DNA of 31,216 bases from JAPOQD01 sp964620555 (lineage in GTDB: Bacteria; Pseudomonadota; Gammaproteobacteria; Pseudomonadales; Halieaceae). A program made the translations under genes and the position numbers. This document shows, in pieces, positions 7,541 to 16,626 of the stretch. The number at the start of each line of letters is the position of its first letter. Positions within the stretch are counted from its first letter, which is position 1. The stretch covers positions 1-31,216 of the forward strand of contig CAZUGZ010000029.1 in NCBI GenBank assembly GCA_964620555.1, read 5' to 3'. The notes below the pieces were generated by a model. The model worked only from the letters and a program-made list of their open reading frames with translations, had not been told where the DNA came from and searched no databases.

Positions 7541-8623
7541 ATGTTGTTTTGGCTCGCAGAATATCTGACCAATATCGTCAGTGGCTTTCAGGTTTTTCAG
7601 TACCTGACGTTCCGCAGCATCCTGGGGGTGCTCACCGCCCTGGGCATCTCCCTGCTGATCGGACCCGCCATGATTCGCAAACTCAACTACTACCAGATCG
7701 GTCAGACCATACGCGATGACGGGCCGGAAACTCATCTGATCAAATCCGGCACGCCGACCATGGGGGGTGCGCTGATTCTGGTGGCAATCGGGGTCAGCAC
7801 CCTGCTGTGGAGCGACCTGGGCAATCCCTACGTCTGGCTGGTGCTGTTCGTGACGCTGGCCTTCGGAACCGTGGGCTGGATCGACGATTACCGCAAGGTG
7901 ATGGAAAACAATCCACGCGGGCTCTCGGCACGCTGGAAATTGGTGTGGCAGTCCGTGGCCGCCCTGGCGGTTGCCCTGTACCTCTACAGCCTGGTGGACA
8001 ACCCGGTCGCCACCGTGCTCTACGTTCCCTTTTTCAAGTCGGTGGCCTGGCAGATGGGCCCGCTGTTCGTGTTGCTGGCCTTTTTTGTCATCGTCGGTGC
8101 CAGCAACGCGGTCAACCTCACCGACGGTCTCGATGGGTTGGCGATATTGCCCACCGTCATGGTGGGGTCCGCGCTGGGCATCATTGCCTATCTGACCGGC
8201 CATTCCCAGTTTGCCGAGTACCTGCACATTCCCTACGTCGCCGGGGCGGGGGAACTGGTGGTGTTTTGTGGTGCGCTGGGCGGGGCCGGGCTCGGCTTTC
8301 TCTGGTTCAACACCTATCCGGCGCAGATTTTCATGGGCGATGTCGGGGCTCTGGCCCTGGGTGCTGCGCTGGGCACGGTTGCCCTCATCACCCGGCACGA
8401 AATCGTGTTCTTCATCATGAGTGGCATCTTCGTATTGGAAACGGTCTCGGTCATTTTGCAGGTCGCCTCTTTCAAGCTGACCGGCAAACGCATTTTCCGC
8501 ATGGCGCCGATTCACCACCACTATGAACTCAAGGGTTGGCCGGAACCACGCGTAATCGTGCGCTTCTGGATCATTACAGTGATTCTGGTCCTGTTTGGCC
8601 TGGCCACCTTGAAGTTGCGTTGA
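7541..8623 (+). CDS. mraY: phospho-MurNAc-pentapeptide transferase MraY
   Basis: A 360-residue polytopic inner-membrane enzyme, the same length as in E. coli. It transfers phospho-MurNAc-pentapeptide to undecaprenyl phosphate, giving lipid I. About ten membrane segments are apparent. Conserved features are GTPTMGG near residue 70, the acidic pair D115-D116 in IDDYRKV, the NLTDGLDGLA motif, and FMGDVGALALGAALG. The C-terminal cytoplasmic loop contains MAPIHHHYELKGWPE, a strong MraY marker. It begins one base after murF and ends ten bases before murD. Confidence 0.97.
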   Translation: MLFWLAEYLTNIVSGFQVFQYLTFRSILGVLTALGISLLIGPAMIRKLNYYQIGQTIRDDGPETHLIKSGTPTMGGALILVAIGVSTLLWSDLGNPYVWLVLFVTLAFGTVGWIDDYRKVMENNPRGLSARWKLVWQSVAALAVALYLYSLVDNPVATVLYVPFFKSVAWQMGPLFVLLAFFVIVGASNAVNLTDGLDGLAILPTVMVGSALGIIAYLTGHSQFAEYLHIPYVAGAGELVVFCGALGGAGLGFLWFNTYPAQIFMGDVGALALGAALGTVALITRHEIVFFIMSGIFVLETVSVILQVASFKLTGKRIFRMAPIHHHYELKGWPEPRVIVRFWIITVILVLFGLATLKLR

Positions 8624-8633
8624 GCGGAGATCG

Positions 8634-9998
8634 ATGGAGGCTGTCTTGAGCAATCCCGAGCAGGCGAAACCGGTGGTGGTCGGTTTGGGTAGCAGCGGTC
8701 GATCCTGCGCCCGATACCTGCAGGGCCGCGGCATACCGTTTGCAGCGATGGACAGTCGCGACCTGCCACCGGGTCTGACCCAACTGCGTGCGGATTGCCC
8801 GGACATGGAACTGCATCTGGGTGGTTTTGCGCCACATGTATTGCGCAGGGCCAGCCGCATGATCGTCAGTCCCGGCCTGCCCCTGACCGAGCCGGCCCTG
8901 GCCGCGGCACTGGCCCAGGGCGTTCCGCTGGCCGGAGATATCGACCTGTTCTGCGAAGCGGCGCAAGCCCCGGTGGTCGGTATCACTGGCTCCAATGCAA
9001 AATCCACAGTCACCGACCTGCTGGGGTGCATGGCTCGTCGTGCCGGTATGAAGGTAGGCGTGGGCGGCAATCTCGGCTTGCCGGCACTGGATTTGCTGGC
9101 GGACCAGAGCGAAGCCTACCTGCTGGAACTGTCCAGTTTTCAGCTCGAGCGGGCCGGAACACTGAATCTGGAGCTGGCGGTGCTGCTCAACCTCAGTGCC
9201 GACCACCTGGATCGGCATGGCGATTTGAGAAGCTATCGGGCTGCCAAACAGAAAATTTTCCACGGTGCCCGCAGCACCGTGGTGAATCGCCAGGACAACA
9301 ATAGCCTGCCACCGGTCTCCGGACCGGAAATAGTCTGCAGTTATGGACTTGATGCCCCGGCCGCTGGGCACTTCGGGCTGCTCCTGGAAGCCGGCCGTCC
9401 CTGGCTCGGTTGCGGCGAACAGCGGCTGCTGCCGGTTTCCGATCTCCAGTTGCTGGGCCGGCACAATCTGGTCAACGCGCTGGCCGGCCTGGCGCTGGGC
9501 GCGGCGCTGCAACTGCCGCTGGCTGCCACGGTGGAGGCATTGCGGGATTATCGTGGCCTGCACCACCGAAGCGAACTGGTGGCCGACAGCGCCGGTGTTC
9601 GTTACGTCAATGACTCCAAGGCCACCAACCCCGGAGCCACCCTGGCCGCGCTGGAGGGCCTTGCCGAAGGGACCAATATCGTGCTGATTGCGGGTGGACA
9701 GGCCAAGGGTGCCGAGTTCAGTGTCCTGGGCGAACCGGTCAGCAGATTGTGCAAGGCGGTGGTGCTGATCGGTGAAGACGCGGCCCGAATCCGCGCAGTA
9801 ATGAGACCCTCAGTGCCGCTGCGGGACGCGGATTCGATGGTCGATGCGGTGGCATTGGCGCACCAGTTTGCCACTGCCGGAGACCTGGTGCTGCTGTCGC
9901 CGGCCTGTGCCAGCTTCGACATGTTCGACAATTTTGAACAGCGCGGTGACTGTTTCCGCACTGCCGTGCACGACCTGGTCGGGAGCTTGCCGGCATGA
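8634..9998 (+). CDS. murD: UDP-MurNAc-L-Ala:D-Glu ligase MurD
   Basis: A 454-residue Mur ligase that adds D-glutamate, the second stem residue. It begins with a Rossmann-like nucleotide-binding segment (VVVGLGSSGRSCARYL). The ATP loop GSNAKST has glycine 119 and lysine 123; alanine 122 stands where many Mur ligases have glycine. LSSFQLE, LNLSADHLDRHG and NDSKATNPGATLAAL are typical of MurD. ATG 8634 has GGAG five bases upstream. A TTG at 8646 with GGAGG (8636-8640) in front is an equally plausible start and would shorten the protein by four residues. The stop overlaps ftsW as ATGA. Confidence 0.96.
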   Translation: MEAVLSNPEQAKPVVVGLGSSGRSCARYLQGRGIPFAAMDSRDLPPGLTQLRADCPDMELHLGGFAPHVLRRASRMIVSPGLPLTEPALAAALAQGVPLAGDIDLFCEAAQAPVVGITGSNAKSTVTDLLGCMARRAGMKVGVGGNLGLPALDLLADQSEAYLLELSSFQLERAGTLNLELAVLLNLSADHLDRHGDLRSYRAAKQKIFHGARSTVVNRQDNNSLPPVSGPEIVCSYGLDAPAAGHFGLLLEAGRPWLGCGEQRLLPVSDLQLLGRHNLVNALAGLALGAALQLPLAATVEALRDYRGLHHRSELVADSAGVRYVNDSKATNPGATLAALEGLAEGTNIVLIAGGQAKGAEFSVLGEPVSRLCKAVVLIGEDAARIRAVMRPSVPLRDADSMVDAVALAHQFATAGDLVLLSPACASFDMFDNFEQRGDCFRTAVHDLVGSLPA

Positions 9999-11152
9999 GG
10001 GAGATGCTTGCCAATCCGCGCCGGGCCACTGCCTCGCTGTTTACCGATCTGGATCCGGTGCTGCTGCTGCTGGCCTGGAGTCTGATGCTGATCGGTTATG
10101 TGGCGGTGACTTCTGCCGCAGTGGAGTTCAGCGCCAATTACAGTGGCCGCCATCTGATCTACATGGTGGCGGCTGTGGGCAGCGGGGTGCTGGTCTTTGC
10201 GGCGACCCCAAAGTTCTGGCTCGACACCAGTTGGATCTGGTTGTTCCTCGCCCTGATATTGTTGATCCTGGTACTGATTCCGGGAATCGGGGTGGTAGTC
10301 AATGGCAGCCGTCGCTGGCTGCAGGTGGGTCCGCTCACGCTCCAGGCCCCGGAATTCGCCAAGCTGTTTTTCATTATCTATCTGGCGGGTTACCTGGTGC
10401 GCCGTGAACAGCAGGTGCGCAGTCATTGGAGTGGCTTTAGCAAGCCGGTATTGACAGTGTTTGCGATCTCGCTGTTGCTGATGCTGGAACCGGATTTCGG
10501 GGCCACGGTGGTGATCGTGGCCACGGCCTTCGGCATGATATTCCTGACCGGGGTGCGCCTCGGTCATTTCGTCCTGGTGGGCCTGGGTAGTGTGCTGGCC
10601 CTGGGCCTGGCAATGGTGGCTGAGCCCTATCGCGTGCAGCGCCTGGTTGCCTATATCGACCCCTGGGCGGATCAGTACAACAGTGGTTACCAACTCATTC
10701 AGTCCCTGATTGCCATTGGCAGAGGTGAGTGGCTCGGAGTCGGGCTCGGCAACAGCGTGCAGAAACTCTTCTACCTGTCCGCCGCGCACACCGATTTCGT
10801 CTTCTCCATCTGGGCGGAGGAGACCGGCCTGCTCGGCGCCGGGCTGGTGGTGGGCCTGTACCTGGCGCTGGTACTGCGAATTTTCTGGATTGCCAGGCGC
10901 AGCAACGAGGCCGGCGATCTGTTCGGGGCCAGCATCTGTCACGGTGTGGCGATCATCTTTGCCACCCAGGTATTCATCAATATCGGGGTCAGCAGCGGAC
11001 TTTTGCCCACCAAGGGCCTGACCCTGCCACTGTTCAGCTTTGGTGGCAGCAGCCTGGTCAGTTGCTGTTGCATGTTGGCCCTGGTGCTGCGTATCGACCA
11101 GCAGCGGCGTAACGGAGGCATCCAGATGGCTAGCCCGTGGTCGCAATCATGA
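9995..11152 (+). CDS. ftsW: septal peptidoglycan glycosyltransferase FtsW (SEDS)
   Basis: A 385-residue SEDS-family membrane protein that polymerises lipid II at the septum in complex with FtsI. About ten membrane segments are visible. SEDS features include GSRRWLQVGPLTLQAPEFAK, LEPDFGATVVI, the loop with NSGYQLIQSLIAIGRGEWLGVGLGNSVQK, and FVFSIWAEETGLLGA. These separate it from unrelated transporters. RodA is the paralogue; the position between murD and murG supports FtsW. It overlaps murD and murG by four bases each (ATGA). Confidence 0.97.
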   Translation: MREMLANPRRATASLFTDLDPVLLLLAWSLMLIGYVAVTSAAVEFSANYSGRHLIYMVAAVGSGVLVFAATPKFWLDTSWIWLFLALILLILVLIPGIGVVVNGSRRWLQVGPLTLQAPEFAKLFFIIYLAGYLVRREQQVRSHWSGFSKPVLTVFAISLLLMLEPDFGATVVIVATAFGMIFLTGVRLGHFVLVGLGSVLALGLAMVAEPYRVQRLVAYIDPWADQYNSGYQLIQSLIAIGRGEWLGVGLGNSVQKLFYLSAAHTDFVFSIWAEETGLLGAGLVVGLYLALVLRIFWIARRSNEAGDLFGASICHGVAIIFATQVFINIGVSSGLLPTKGLTLPLFSFGGSSLVSCCCMLALVLRIDQQRRNGGIQMASPWSQS

Positions 11153-12222
11153 CTGCCAGAGGCAATGTGCTGGTGCTTGCCGGTGGCACCGGGGGTCATG
11201 TCTACCCCGCCCTGGCGGTAGCGCAGGAACTGCAGCGGCGGGGTTACAAGCTGTTCTGGCTGGGCACCAGCAAAGGTCTGGAAAGCCGGGTAGTGGTGGC
11301 CGCGGGATTGACCCTGAACTGCATCGCGGTGCGTGGCCTGCGCGGCAAGGGGGTGTTGGCGCGGCTGACGGGTCTGGCGCTGTTGTTGGGGGCGACCCTG
11401 CAGTCGCTGTTGGCGATGCTGCGGATTCGACCCCTGTGTGTATTGGGTATGGGTGGCTACGTCGCCGGCCCGGGCGGCATGGCGGCCTGGTTGCTGCGGT
11501 ACCCGCTGGTGATTCACGAACAGAACTCGGTGGCGGGCACCACCAATCGATTACTGAGACCATTGGCCACCCGCGTATTGGCCGGCTACCCCGAAACCTT
11601 TCCCCGAGCCGAGGTGGTGGGCAATCCGGTGCGTCGGGAATTGCTGGAGAATGGCCGCCACAACCGCTATGACTACGATGGCAGTCGCCCGTTGCGGCTT
11701 TTGGTGATGGGTGGCAGCCTTGGCGCCCGCGCGCTCAACCAGGTGATGCCGGCTGCGCTGCAGAAGCTGCCGCGCCGTGCCCAGGTGCGCCACCAGACCG
11801 GTGTGGGCCACGCCGGGCAGGTGCGCGACGCCTATGCCGAACTGGGCGTCGATGCAGTGGAAGTAGTGCCGTTCATGGAAGATATGGCGGCGATCTATCG
11901 GTGGTCTGACCTGGTGTTGTGCCGGGCTGGCGCACTCACTGTGGCCGAACTGACGGTCATGGGACGACCGGCCATTCTGGTTCCCCTGGCCAATGCCATC
12001 GACGACCACCAGGCGCGCAACGCCGAGTGGATGCAGCGACAGGGCGCGGCGCTGGTATTGGCGGAGTCGGAACTGACGGCAGTGCGCGTAGCCGACCTGT
12101 TGCAGGAACTGGAGGGCCAACCGCAACGCCTGGCCGATTTGGCCAGTGCCGCCCGGCGCGCTGCATTTCTCCACGCCACGCAGCGGGTGGCCGATGTCTG
12201 CGAGGAGGTACAGCGTGTCTGA
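11149..12222 (+). CDS. murG: lipid II synthase MurG (GlcNAc transferase)
   Basis: A 357-residue GT-B glycosyltransferase on the inner face of the membrane that adds GlcNAc to lipid I to give lipid II. The N-terminal glycine-rich loop GGTGGHVYPALA, then MGGYVAGPGG and HEQNSVAGTTNRLL, and the C-terminal-domain blocks VMGGSLGARALN and CRAGALTVAEL, are diagnostic. ATG 11149 overlaps the ftsW stop (ATGA) and gives the usual MurG length; a GTG at 11137 would add four residues. No strong ribosome site precedes either, so coupling to ftsW is likely. Its end overlaps murC by eight bases. Confidence 0.97.
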   Translation: MTARGNVLVLAGGTGGHVYPALAVAQELQRRGYKLFWLGTSKGLESRVVVAAGLTLNCIAVRGLRGKGVLARLTGLALLLGATLQSLLAMLRIRPLCVLGMGGYVAGPGGMAAWLLRYPLVIHEQNSVAGTTNRLLRPLATRVLAGYPETFPRAEVVGNPVRRELLENGRHNRYDYDGSRPLRLLVMGGSLGARALNQVMPAALQKLPRRAQVRHQTGVGHAGQVRDAYAELGVDAVEVVPFMEDMAAIYRWSDLVLCRAGALTVAELTVMGRPAILVPLANAIDDHQARNAEWMQRQGAALVLAESELTAVRVADLLQELEGQPQRLADLASAARRAAFLHATQRVADVCEEVQRV

Positions 12223-13651
12223 GTCGGCAGCGCGCTTCCCCATACCGGAGATGCGTCGCATCAAGGGGATTCACCTGATCGGCGTGGCCGGCGCGGGCAT
12301 GAGTGGTATCGCCGAAGTCCTGCTCAATCTGGGTTACCGGGTCAGCGGTTCCGACATCCAGGACGGGGCGGTGTTGCGGCGCCTCGCGGCTTTGGGCGTG
12401 CAGACGGTCGTCGGCCACGCCGGGGAGCAGGTCGATGGCGCCGATGTGGTGGTGACTTCCAGTGCCGTGCCGGCGACCAATCCCGAGTTGATTGCAGCCC
12501 GCGCGAAACGCATTCCGGTGGTACCACGGGCGGAAATGCTGGCGGAACTGATGCGCTATCGCCATGGCATCGCGGTGGCGGGAACCCATGGCAAGACCAC
12601 CACCACCAGTCTGATTGCGGCCATTTTTGCCGAACAGGGGCTGGATCCCACCTTTGTCATCGGCGGTCTGGTCAACAGTACCGGCACCAATGCCAGGCTG
12701 GGCGCCAGCCGCTTCCTGATTGCCGAGGCCGATGAAAGCGATGCCTCCTTCCTGCACCTGCAACCCATGGTCACGGTGGTGACCAACATCGAAGCCGACC
12801 ACATGGGTACTTACGGTGGCGATTTGCTGAACCTGCGGCGCATCTTCGTCGACTTTCTGCACAATCTCCCCTTTTACGGGGTGGCCGTGCTCGGGGTGGA
12901 CGACCCGGTGGTGGCCGGGCTGGTGGATGATATCGGCCGCACTGTACTGACCTACGGTTTTTCGGAACGGTCCGACTACCGCATCGGCGACGTCGAGGCA
13001 CGATCCCTGACGTCCGTTTTCAGCGTCCAGCGGCCGGCCGGTCTGTCGCCGCTGCAGGTGCAACTGAATATGCCCGGCTTGCACAATGTGCTCAATGCCA
13101 CTGCCGCCATCGCCGTGGCCAGTGACGAGGGGATTTCCGATGCCGCCATCCTGTCCGGATTGTCTGCCTTTCAGGGTGTGGGCCGCCGCTTTGAGGTCTG
13201 TGGCGAAATCGCCCTGAGCCAGGGCCGGGCACTGTTGGTGGATGACTACGGTCACCATCCCACCGAGGTGCGGGCCACCCTTGCGGCAGTGCGCCAGGTG
13301 TGGCCGCAACGACGCGTGGTCCTGGTATTCCAACCCCATCGCTATACCCGCACTCGCGACCTCTACGAAGACTTTGTCCGGGTCCTGTCCACCTGTGATG
13401 TGCTGGTGTTGCTCGAGGTCTACCCCGCCGGCGAGGGACATATTCCGGGTGCCGATGGCCGCAGTCTCAGTCGCAGTCTGCGCCAGCGTGGAGCGGTGGA
13501 TCCGGTATTCGTGACCGGGATCGACGAAATTCCCCAGGTACTGGAAAGCCTGTTGCGGGATGGCGACGTGCTCTTGACCCAGGGCGCGGGGAACGTGGCG
13601 GAATTGGTGCGAAAGCTGCGCGACCACGATTTTGCCGGGGGAGTGACGTGA
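12215..13651 (+). CDS. murC: UDP-MurNAc:L-alanine ligase MurC
   Basis: A 478-residue Mur ligase that adds L-alanine, the first stem residue, to UDP-MurNAc. The N-terminus has the nucleotide-binding HLIGVAGAGMSGIAEVL, and the ATP loop is G123-T-H-G-K127-TTTT. AEADESDASFLHL, NIEADHMGTYGGD and VDDYGHHPTEV are MurC markers. GTG 12215 is chosen because GAGGAGG (12201-12207) lies seven bases upstream and the resulting start leads quickly into the conserved PEMRRIKGIH. Longer in-frame starts (ATG 12194 or further upstream) lie deep inside murG. The stop overlaps ddlB as GTGA. Confidence 0.96.
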   Translation: MSESAARFPIPEMRRIKGIHLIGVAGAGMSGIAEVLLNLGYRVSGSDIQDGAVLRRLAALGVQTVVGHAGEQVDGADVVVTSSAVPATNPELIAARAKRIPVVPRAEMLAELMRYRHGIAVAGTHGKTTTTSLIAAIFAEQGLDPTFVIGGLVNSTGTNARLGASRFLIAEADESDASFLHLQPMVTVVTNIEADHMGTYGGDLLNLRRIFVDFLHNLPFYGVAVLGVDDPVVAGLVDDIGRTVLTYGFSERSDYRIGDVEARSLTSVFSVQRPAGLSPLQVQLNMPGLHNVLNATAAIAVASDEGISDAAILSGLSAFQGVGRRFEVCGEIALSQGRALLVDDYGHHPTEVRATLAAVRQVWPQRRVVLVFQPHRYTRTRDLYEDFVRVLSTCDVLVLLEVYPAGEGHIPGADGRSLSRSLRQRGAVDPVFVTGIDEIPQVLESLLRDGDVLLTQGAGNVAELVRKLRDHDFAGGVT

Positions 13652-14574
13652 ATCCGGAACTGCTCCAGGGGAAGACCCTGGCGGTCCTGCACGGTGGCAA
13701 TTCGCCGGAGCGGGAGATCTCCCTGCAAAGTGCCGCGGCGGTGGGAACCGCATTGGATAGTCTGGGTGTAAAAACCCTGCACCTGGACACTGCTCAACCC
13801 CGTTGGTGGCAGCAACTGGCAGGGGTGGATGCAGCCTTCAACATTCTTCATGGAGGTGACGGGGAAGACGGTACGGTGCAGGGTGCGCTGCAAACCCTGG
13901 GTGTGCCCTTTACCGGTTCCGGAGTGCTGGCCAGTGCGCTGGCCATGAACAAATTGTGCAGCAAACGCCTGTGGCAGGGTATCGGCCTGGCGACGCCGGA
14001 TTTTGTCGAGTTGCATGGCGACAGTGATTTCCAGGCCGTTCTCGATTTGCTGGGTCCGGTGTTTGTCAAGCCGGCCAGCGGTGGTTCCAGCATTGGCAAC
14101 AGTACCGCGGACAGTGCCCGGGCCCTGGCCACGGCCTGGCGGGAGGCAGAGGTTCACGGCCACCAGGTACTGGCCGAGCGCCTGGTGGTGGGCGGCGAAT
14201 ACACGGTAGCGGTGCTGGATGGTACCGCCCTGCCTGCGATCAAGGTGGAAACCGACAACCAGTTTTACGACTACCAGGCCAAGTATCTCTCCACCGATAC
14301 CCGTTTCCTGTGCCCCTGTGGTCTCAGTAGCGGCGACGAGGCCGAATTGGCCGGGTTGGCCTTGCGGGCATTCGACTCGCTGGGTTGTGAATCCTGGGGA
14401 CGGGTCGATTTCATGTGCGACCAGCAGGGCAAGTTCTGGGTAATGGAAGTCAACACCGTTCCCGGGATGACCAGTCACAGCCTGGTGCCCACCGCGGCAC
14501 GAGTGGCGGGTATGGAACTGCCCGAACTGGTCGGACGGATTGCCGGTCATGCACTGGCCGGAGGCCGGAAATGA
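13648..14574 (+). CDS. ddlB: D-alanine:D-alanine ligase
   Basis: A 308-residue ATP-grasp enzyme that makes the D-Ala-D-Ala used by MurF. The N-terminal VLHGGNSPEREISLQSAAAV, the HGGDGEDGTVQGALQTLGVPFTG block, FVKPASGGSSIGNS and the metal-binding end WGRVDFMCDQQGKFWVMEVNTVPGMT are characteristic. Length is close to E. coli DdlB, and its place between murC and ftsQ is the standard one. The start is GTG 13648, overlapping the murC stop (GTGA), with GGGGGA just upstream. The end overlaps ftsQ as ATGA. Confidence 0.96.
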   Translation: MNPELLQGKTLAVLHGGNSPEREISLQSAAAVGTALDSLGVKTLHLDTAQPRWWQQLAGVDAAFNILHGGDGEDGTVQGALQTLGVPFTGSGVLASALAMNKLCSKRLWQGIGLATPDFVELHGDSDFQAVLDLLGPVFVKPASGGSSIGNSTADSARALATAWREAEVHGHQVLAERLVVGGEYTVAVLDGTALPAIKVETDNQFYDYQAKYLSTDTRFLCPCGLSSGDEAELAGLALRAFDSLGCESWGRVDFMCDQQGKFWVMEVNTVPGMTSHSLVPTAARVAGMELPELVGRIAGHALAGGRK

Positions 14575-15314
14575 AGCGTCGCAGGGAGCTCGGCAGGCGC
14601 AGGCCAACGCTGCGGAAACTGTATCTGGCCCTCGGCTATGCCCTGGCCCTGTCGAGTGTGCCGGCGCTGTTGCTGTTGGGTGTATACGCCTTCCTGCAGT
14701 TGGCCCAGGTGTCGGTGGAACGGGTGGTATTCACCGGCGACGTGCCGCGGGCGGCACAGTCGGAATTGGAAACGCTGGTCAATGAAAATCTGCATGGCGG
14801 GTTTCTCAGTGTGGACATCGAGCGCATCCAGGATTCCCTGCACAGTCATCCCTGGGTCTTCAAGGCAGTGGTGAAGCGGCGCTGGCCCGGTGCCCTGGAG
14901 ATACGGATCACCGAACAGACTCCCATCGCGCTGTGGGGAGAGCACAGCTATCTCAACCATCAAGGTGAGGTATTTGCCCCTCGCCACTACCAGGCCTTGC
15001 CCCATCTGCCGAAGCTGCAGGGCCCGGATGGAAGTCAATTGCAGTTGATGCGCCACTACCTGTTCATGCGCGAGCATATGCAACAACTGGGCCTGCAGGT
15101 GGTCGCCCTGGACATGGACGTGCTGGGTGGGCTGGTGGCGCGCCTGGACAACGGTAGTGAACTGGTGTTCGGGCGTGGGCAATTGCCGGAGAAGGTGGCC
15201 CGTTTCGTGGGTGTCTACCGAGCCGACCTGGCGGGCCGTGAACATCTGCTGCGTTCGGTGGACATGCGCTATCGCCACGGACTGGCCGTGGCCTGGCTGA
15301 CCGGCCAGTCGTGA
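14571..15314 (+). CDS. ftsQ: cell division protein FtsQ
   Basis: A 247-residue bitopic divisome protein that scaffolds FtsL and FtsB. A very basic cytoplasmic tail (MKRRRELGRRR) precedes one membrane segment at about residues 20-44. Next comes a POTRA domain, beginning with VSVERVVFTGDVPRA and running to about residue 115 (WPGALEIRITEQTP). A beta domain follows, with ALWGEHSYLNHQGEVF. ATG 14571 overlaps the ddlB stop; extending the frame upstream would only read ddlB out of frame. A 26-base spacer with a ribosome site for ftsA follows. Confidence 0.95.
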   Translation: MKRRRELGRRRPTLRKLYLALGYALALSSVPALLLLGVYAFLQLAQVSVERVVFTGDVPRAAQSELETLVNENLHGGFLSVDIERIQDSLHSHPWVFKAVVKRRWPGALEIRITEQTPIALWGEHSYLNHQGEVFAPRHYQALPHLPKLQGPDGSQLQLMRHYLFMREHMQQLGLQVVALDMDVLGGLVARLDNGSELVFGRGQLPEKVARFVGVYRADLAGREHLLRSVDMRYRHGLAVAWLTGQS

Positions 15315-15340
15315 CCGGAAAGTAAAGGGACAGTGATTCG

Positions 15341-16573
15341 ATGGGCAGCAACCAGGAAAAGAGCATGATCGTGGGATTGGATATCGGCACCACCAAGGTG
15401 GTGGCCGTGGTCGGTGAAGTCGACAGCAACGGCGCCATAGAACTGGTGGGCATCGGTTCCCATCTCAGCACGGGCATGAAGAAGGGTGTAGTGATCAACA
15501 TCGAGGCCACGGTTCAATCGATTCAGCGCGCCGTGGAAGAGGCGGAGTTGATGGCCGGCTGCCAGATTCACTCGGTCTACATCGGCATTGCCGGCAGCCA
15601 CATCCGCAGTCTCAATTCCCACGGTATCGTCGCCATTCGCGATGGGGAAGTCTACCAACTGGATCTGGACCGGGTGATCGACGCCGCCCGGGCCGTAGCC
15701 ATTCCCGCCGACCAGCGGGTGCTGCACACCCTGCCCCAGGAATACATCATCGACGATCAGGAGGGCATCCGTGAACCGCTGGGCATGTCCGGCGTTCGGC
15801 TGGAGACCAAGATACACCTGGTGACTTGCGCCACCAACGCTTCCCAGAACATCGAAAAGTGTGTCCGCCGTTGCGGGCTGGAAGTGGAAGACATCATCCT
15901 CGAACAACTGGCCTCCAGTTATTCCGTGTTGACCGCGGATGAAAAGGAACTGGGGGTATGCCTGGTGGATATCGGTGGGGGTACTACCGATATTGCCGTC
16001 TTTACCGAAGGCGCCATTCGCCATACCGGTGTGATTCCCATCGCCGGGGACCAGGTAACCAACGATATTGCCATGGCCCTGCGCACCCCCACCCAGTGTG
16101 CCGAGGAAATCAAGATCAAATATGCCTGTGCCTTGACCCAGATGGCCCGGCCCGGAGAAACCATCAAGGTCCCCAGTGTCGGCAATCGTCCGCCCCGCGA
16201 CCTGTCCCGCCAGGCTTTGGCGGAGGTGGTCGAACCACGCTACGACGAACTGTTTTCCCTGGTGCAGACAGAACTGCAACGGAGCGGTCATGGGGATCAG
16301 ATCCCTGCCGGGGTGGTGCTTACCGGTGGCACTTCCAGAATCGATGGGGCAGTGGAACTGGCGGAGGAAATATTCCACATGCCGGTCCGGGTCGGTTATC
16401 CGGAGACGGTGACCGGACTCAAGGACATCGTTTGCAATCCCATTTACTCCACCAGTGTGGGGTTGTTGCAGTACGGTGCCGAGGCCATGGCGGAAGCCGT
16501 GGCCGGTCGCAGTGGAACCGGGAAGCCACGGCTTTGGCGGCGGGCCAGGACCTGGCTACAGGACAATTTTTGA
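15341..16573 (+). CDS. ftsA: cell division protein FtsA
   Basis: A 410-residue actin-like ATPase that tethers FtsZ filaments to the inner membrane. The phosphate loop GLDIGTTKVVAVVG is near the N-terminus, followed by the 1C subdomain. The second nucleotide-binding segment CLVDIGGGTTDIAVF lies in the middle and VVLTGGTSRIDGAVELAEEIF near the end. The last 15 residues (PRLWRRARTWLQDNF) form a basic amphipathic helix, the expected membrane-targeting sequence. AAAGGGA at 15324-15330 is the ribosome site. It has its own start after a 26-base gap rather than an overlap with ftsQ. Confidence 0.97.
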   Translation: MGSNQEKSMIVGLDIGTTKVVAVVGEVDSNGAIELVGIGSHLSTGMKKGVVINIEATVQSIQRAVEEAELMAGCQIHSVYIGIAGSHIRSLNSHGIVAIRDGEVYQLDLDRVIDAARAVAIPADQRVLHTLPQEYIIDDQEGIREPLGMSGVRLETKIHLVTCATNASQNIEKCVRRCGLEVEDIILEQLASSYSVLTADEKELGVCLVDIGGGTTDIAVFTEGAIRHTGVIPIAGDQVTNDIAMALRTPTQCAEEIKIKYACALTQMARPGETIKVPSVGNRPPRDLSRQALAEVVEPRYDELFSLVQTELQRSGHGDQIPAGVVLTGGTSRIDGAVELAEEIFHMPVRVGYPETVTGLKDIVCNPIYSTSVGLLQYGAEAMAEAVAGRSGTGKPRLWRRARTWLQDNF

Positions 16574-16626
16574 AGCGGTAACCATGCGCCGGGTGCGAAT
16601 CCGGTATCAACTACGAGGAGTAGATC

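Noticed and set aside
8994..9005. Alanine in the MurD ATP loop (GSNAKS) considered as a defect
   Set aside because: The lysine and serine/threonine that bind phosphate are intact, and I recall the same alanine in Pseudomonas MurD, so it is likely normal variation.
11957..13753. A 598-codon open frame on the minus strand across murG and murC
   Set aside because: It lies antisense to clearly conserved Mur ligases and has no recognisable domain; long antisense frames are common in GC-rich DNA.
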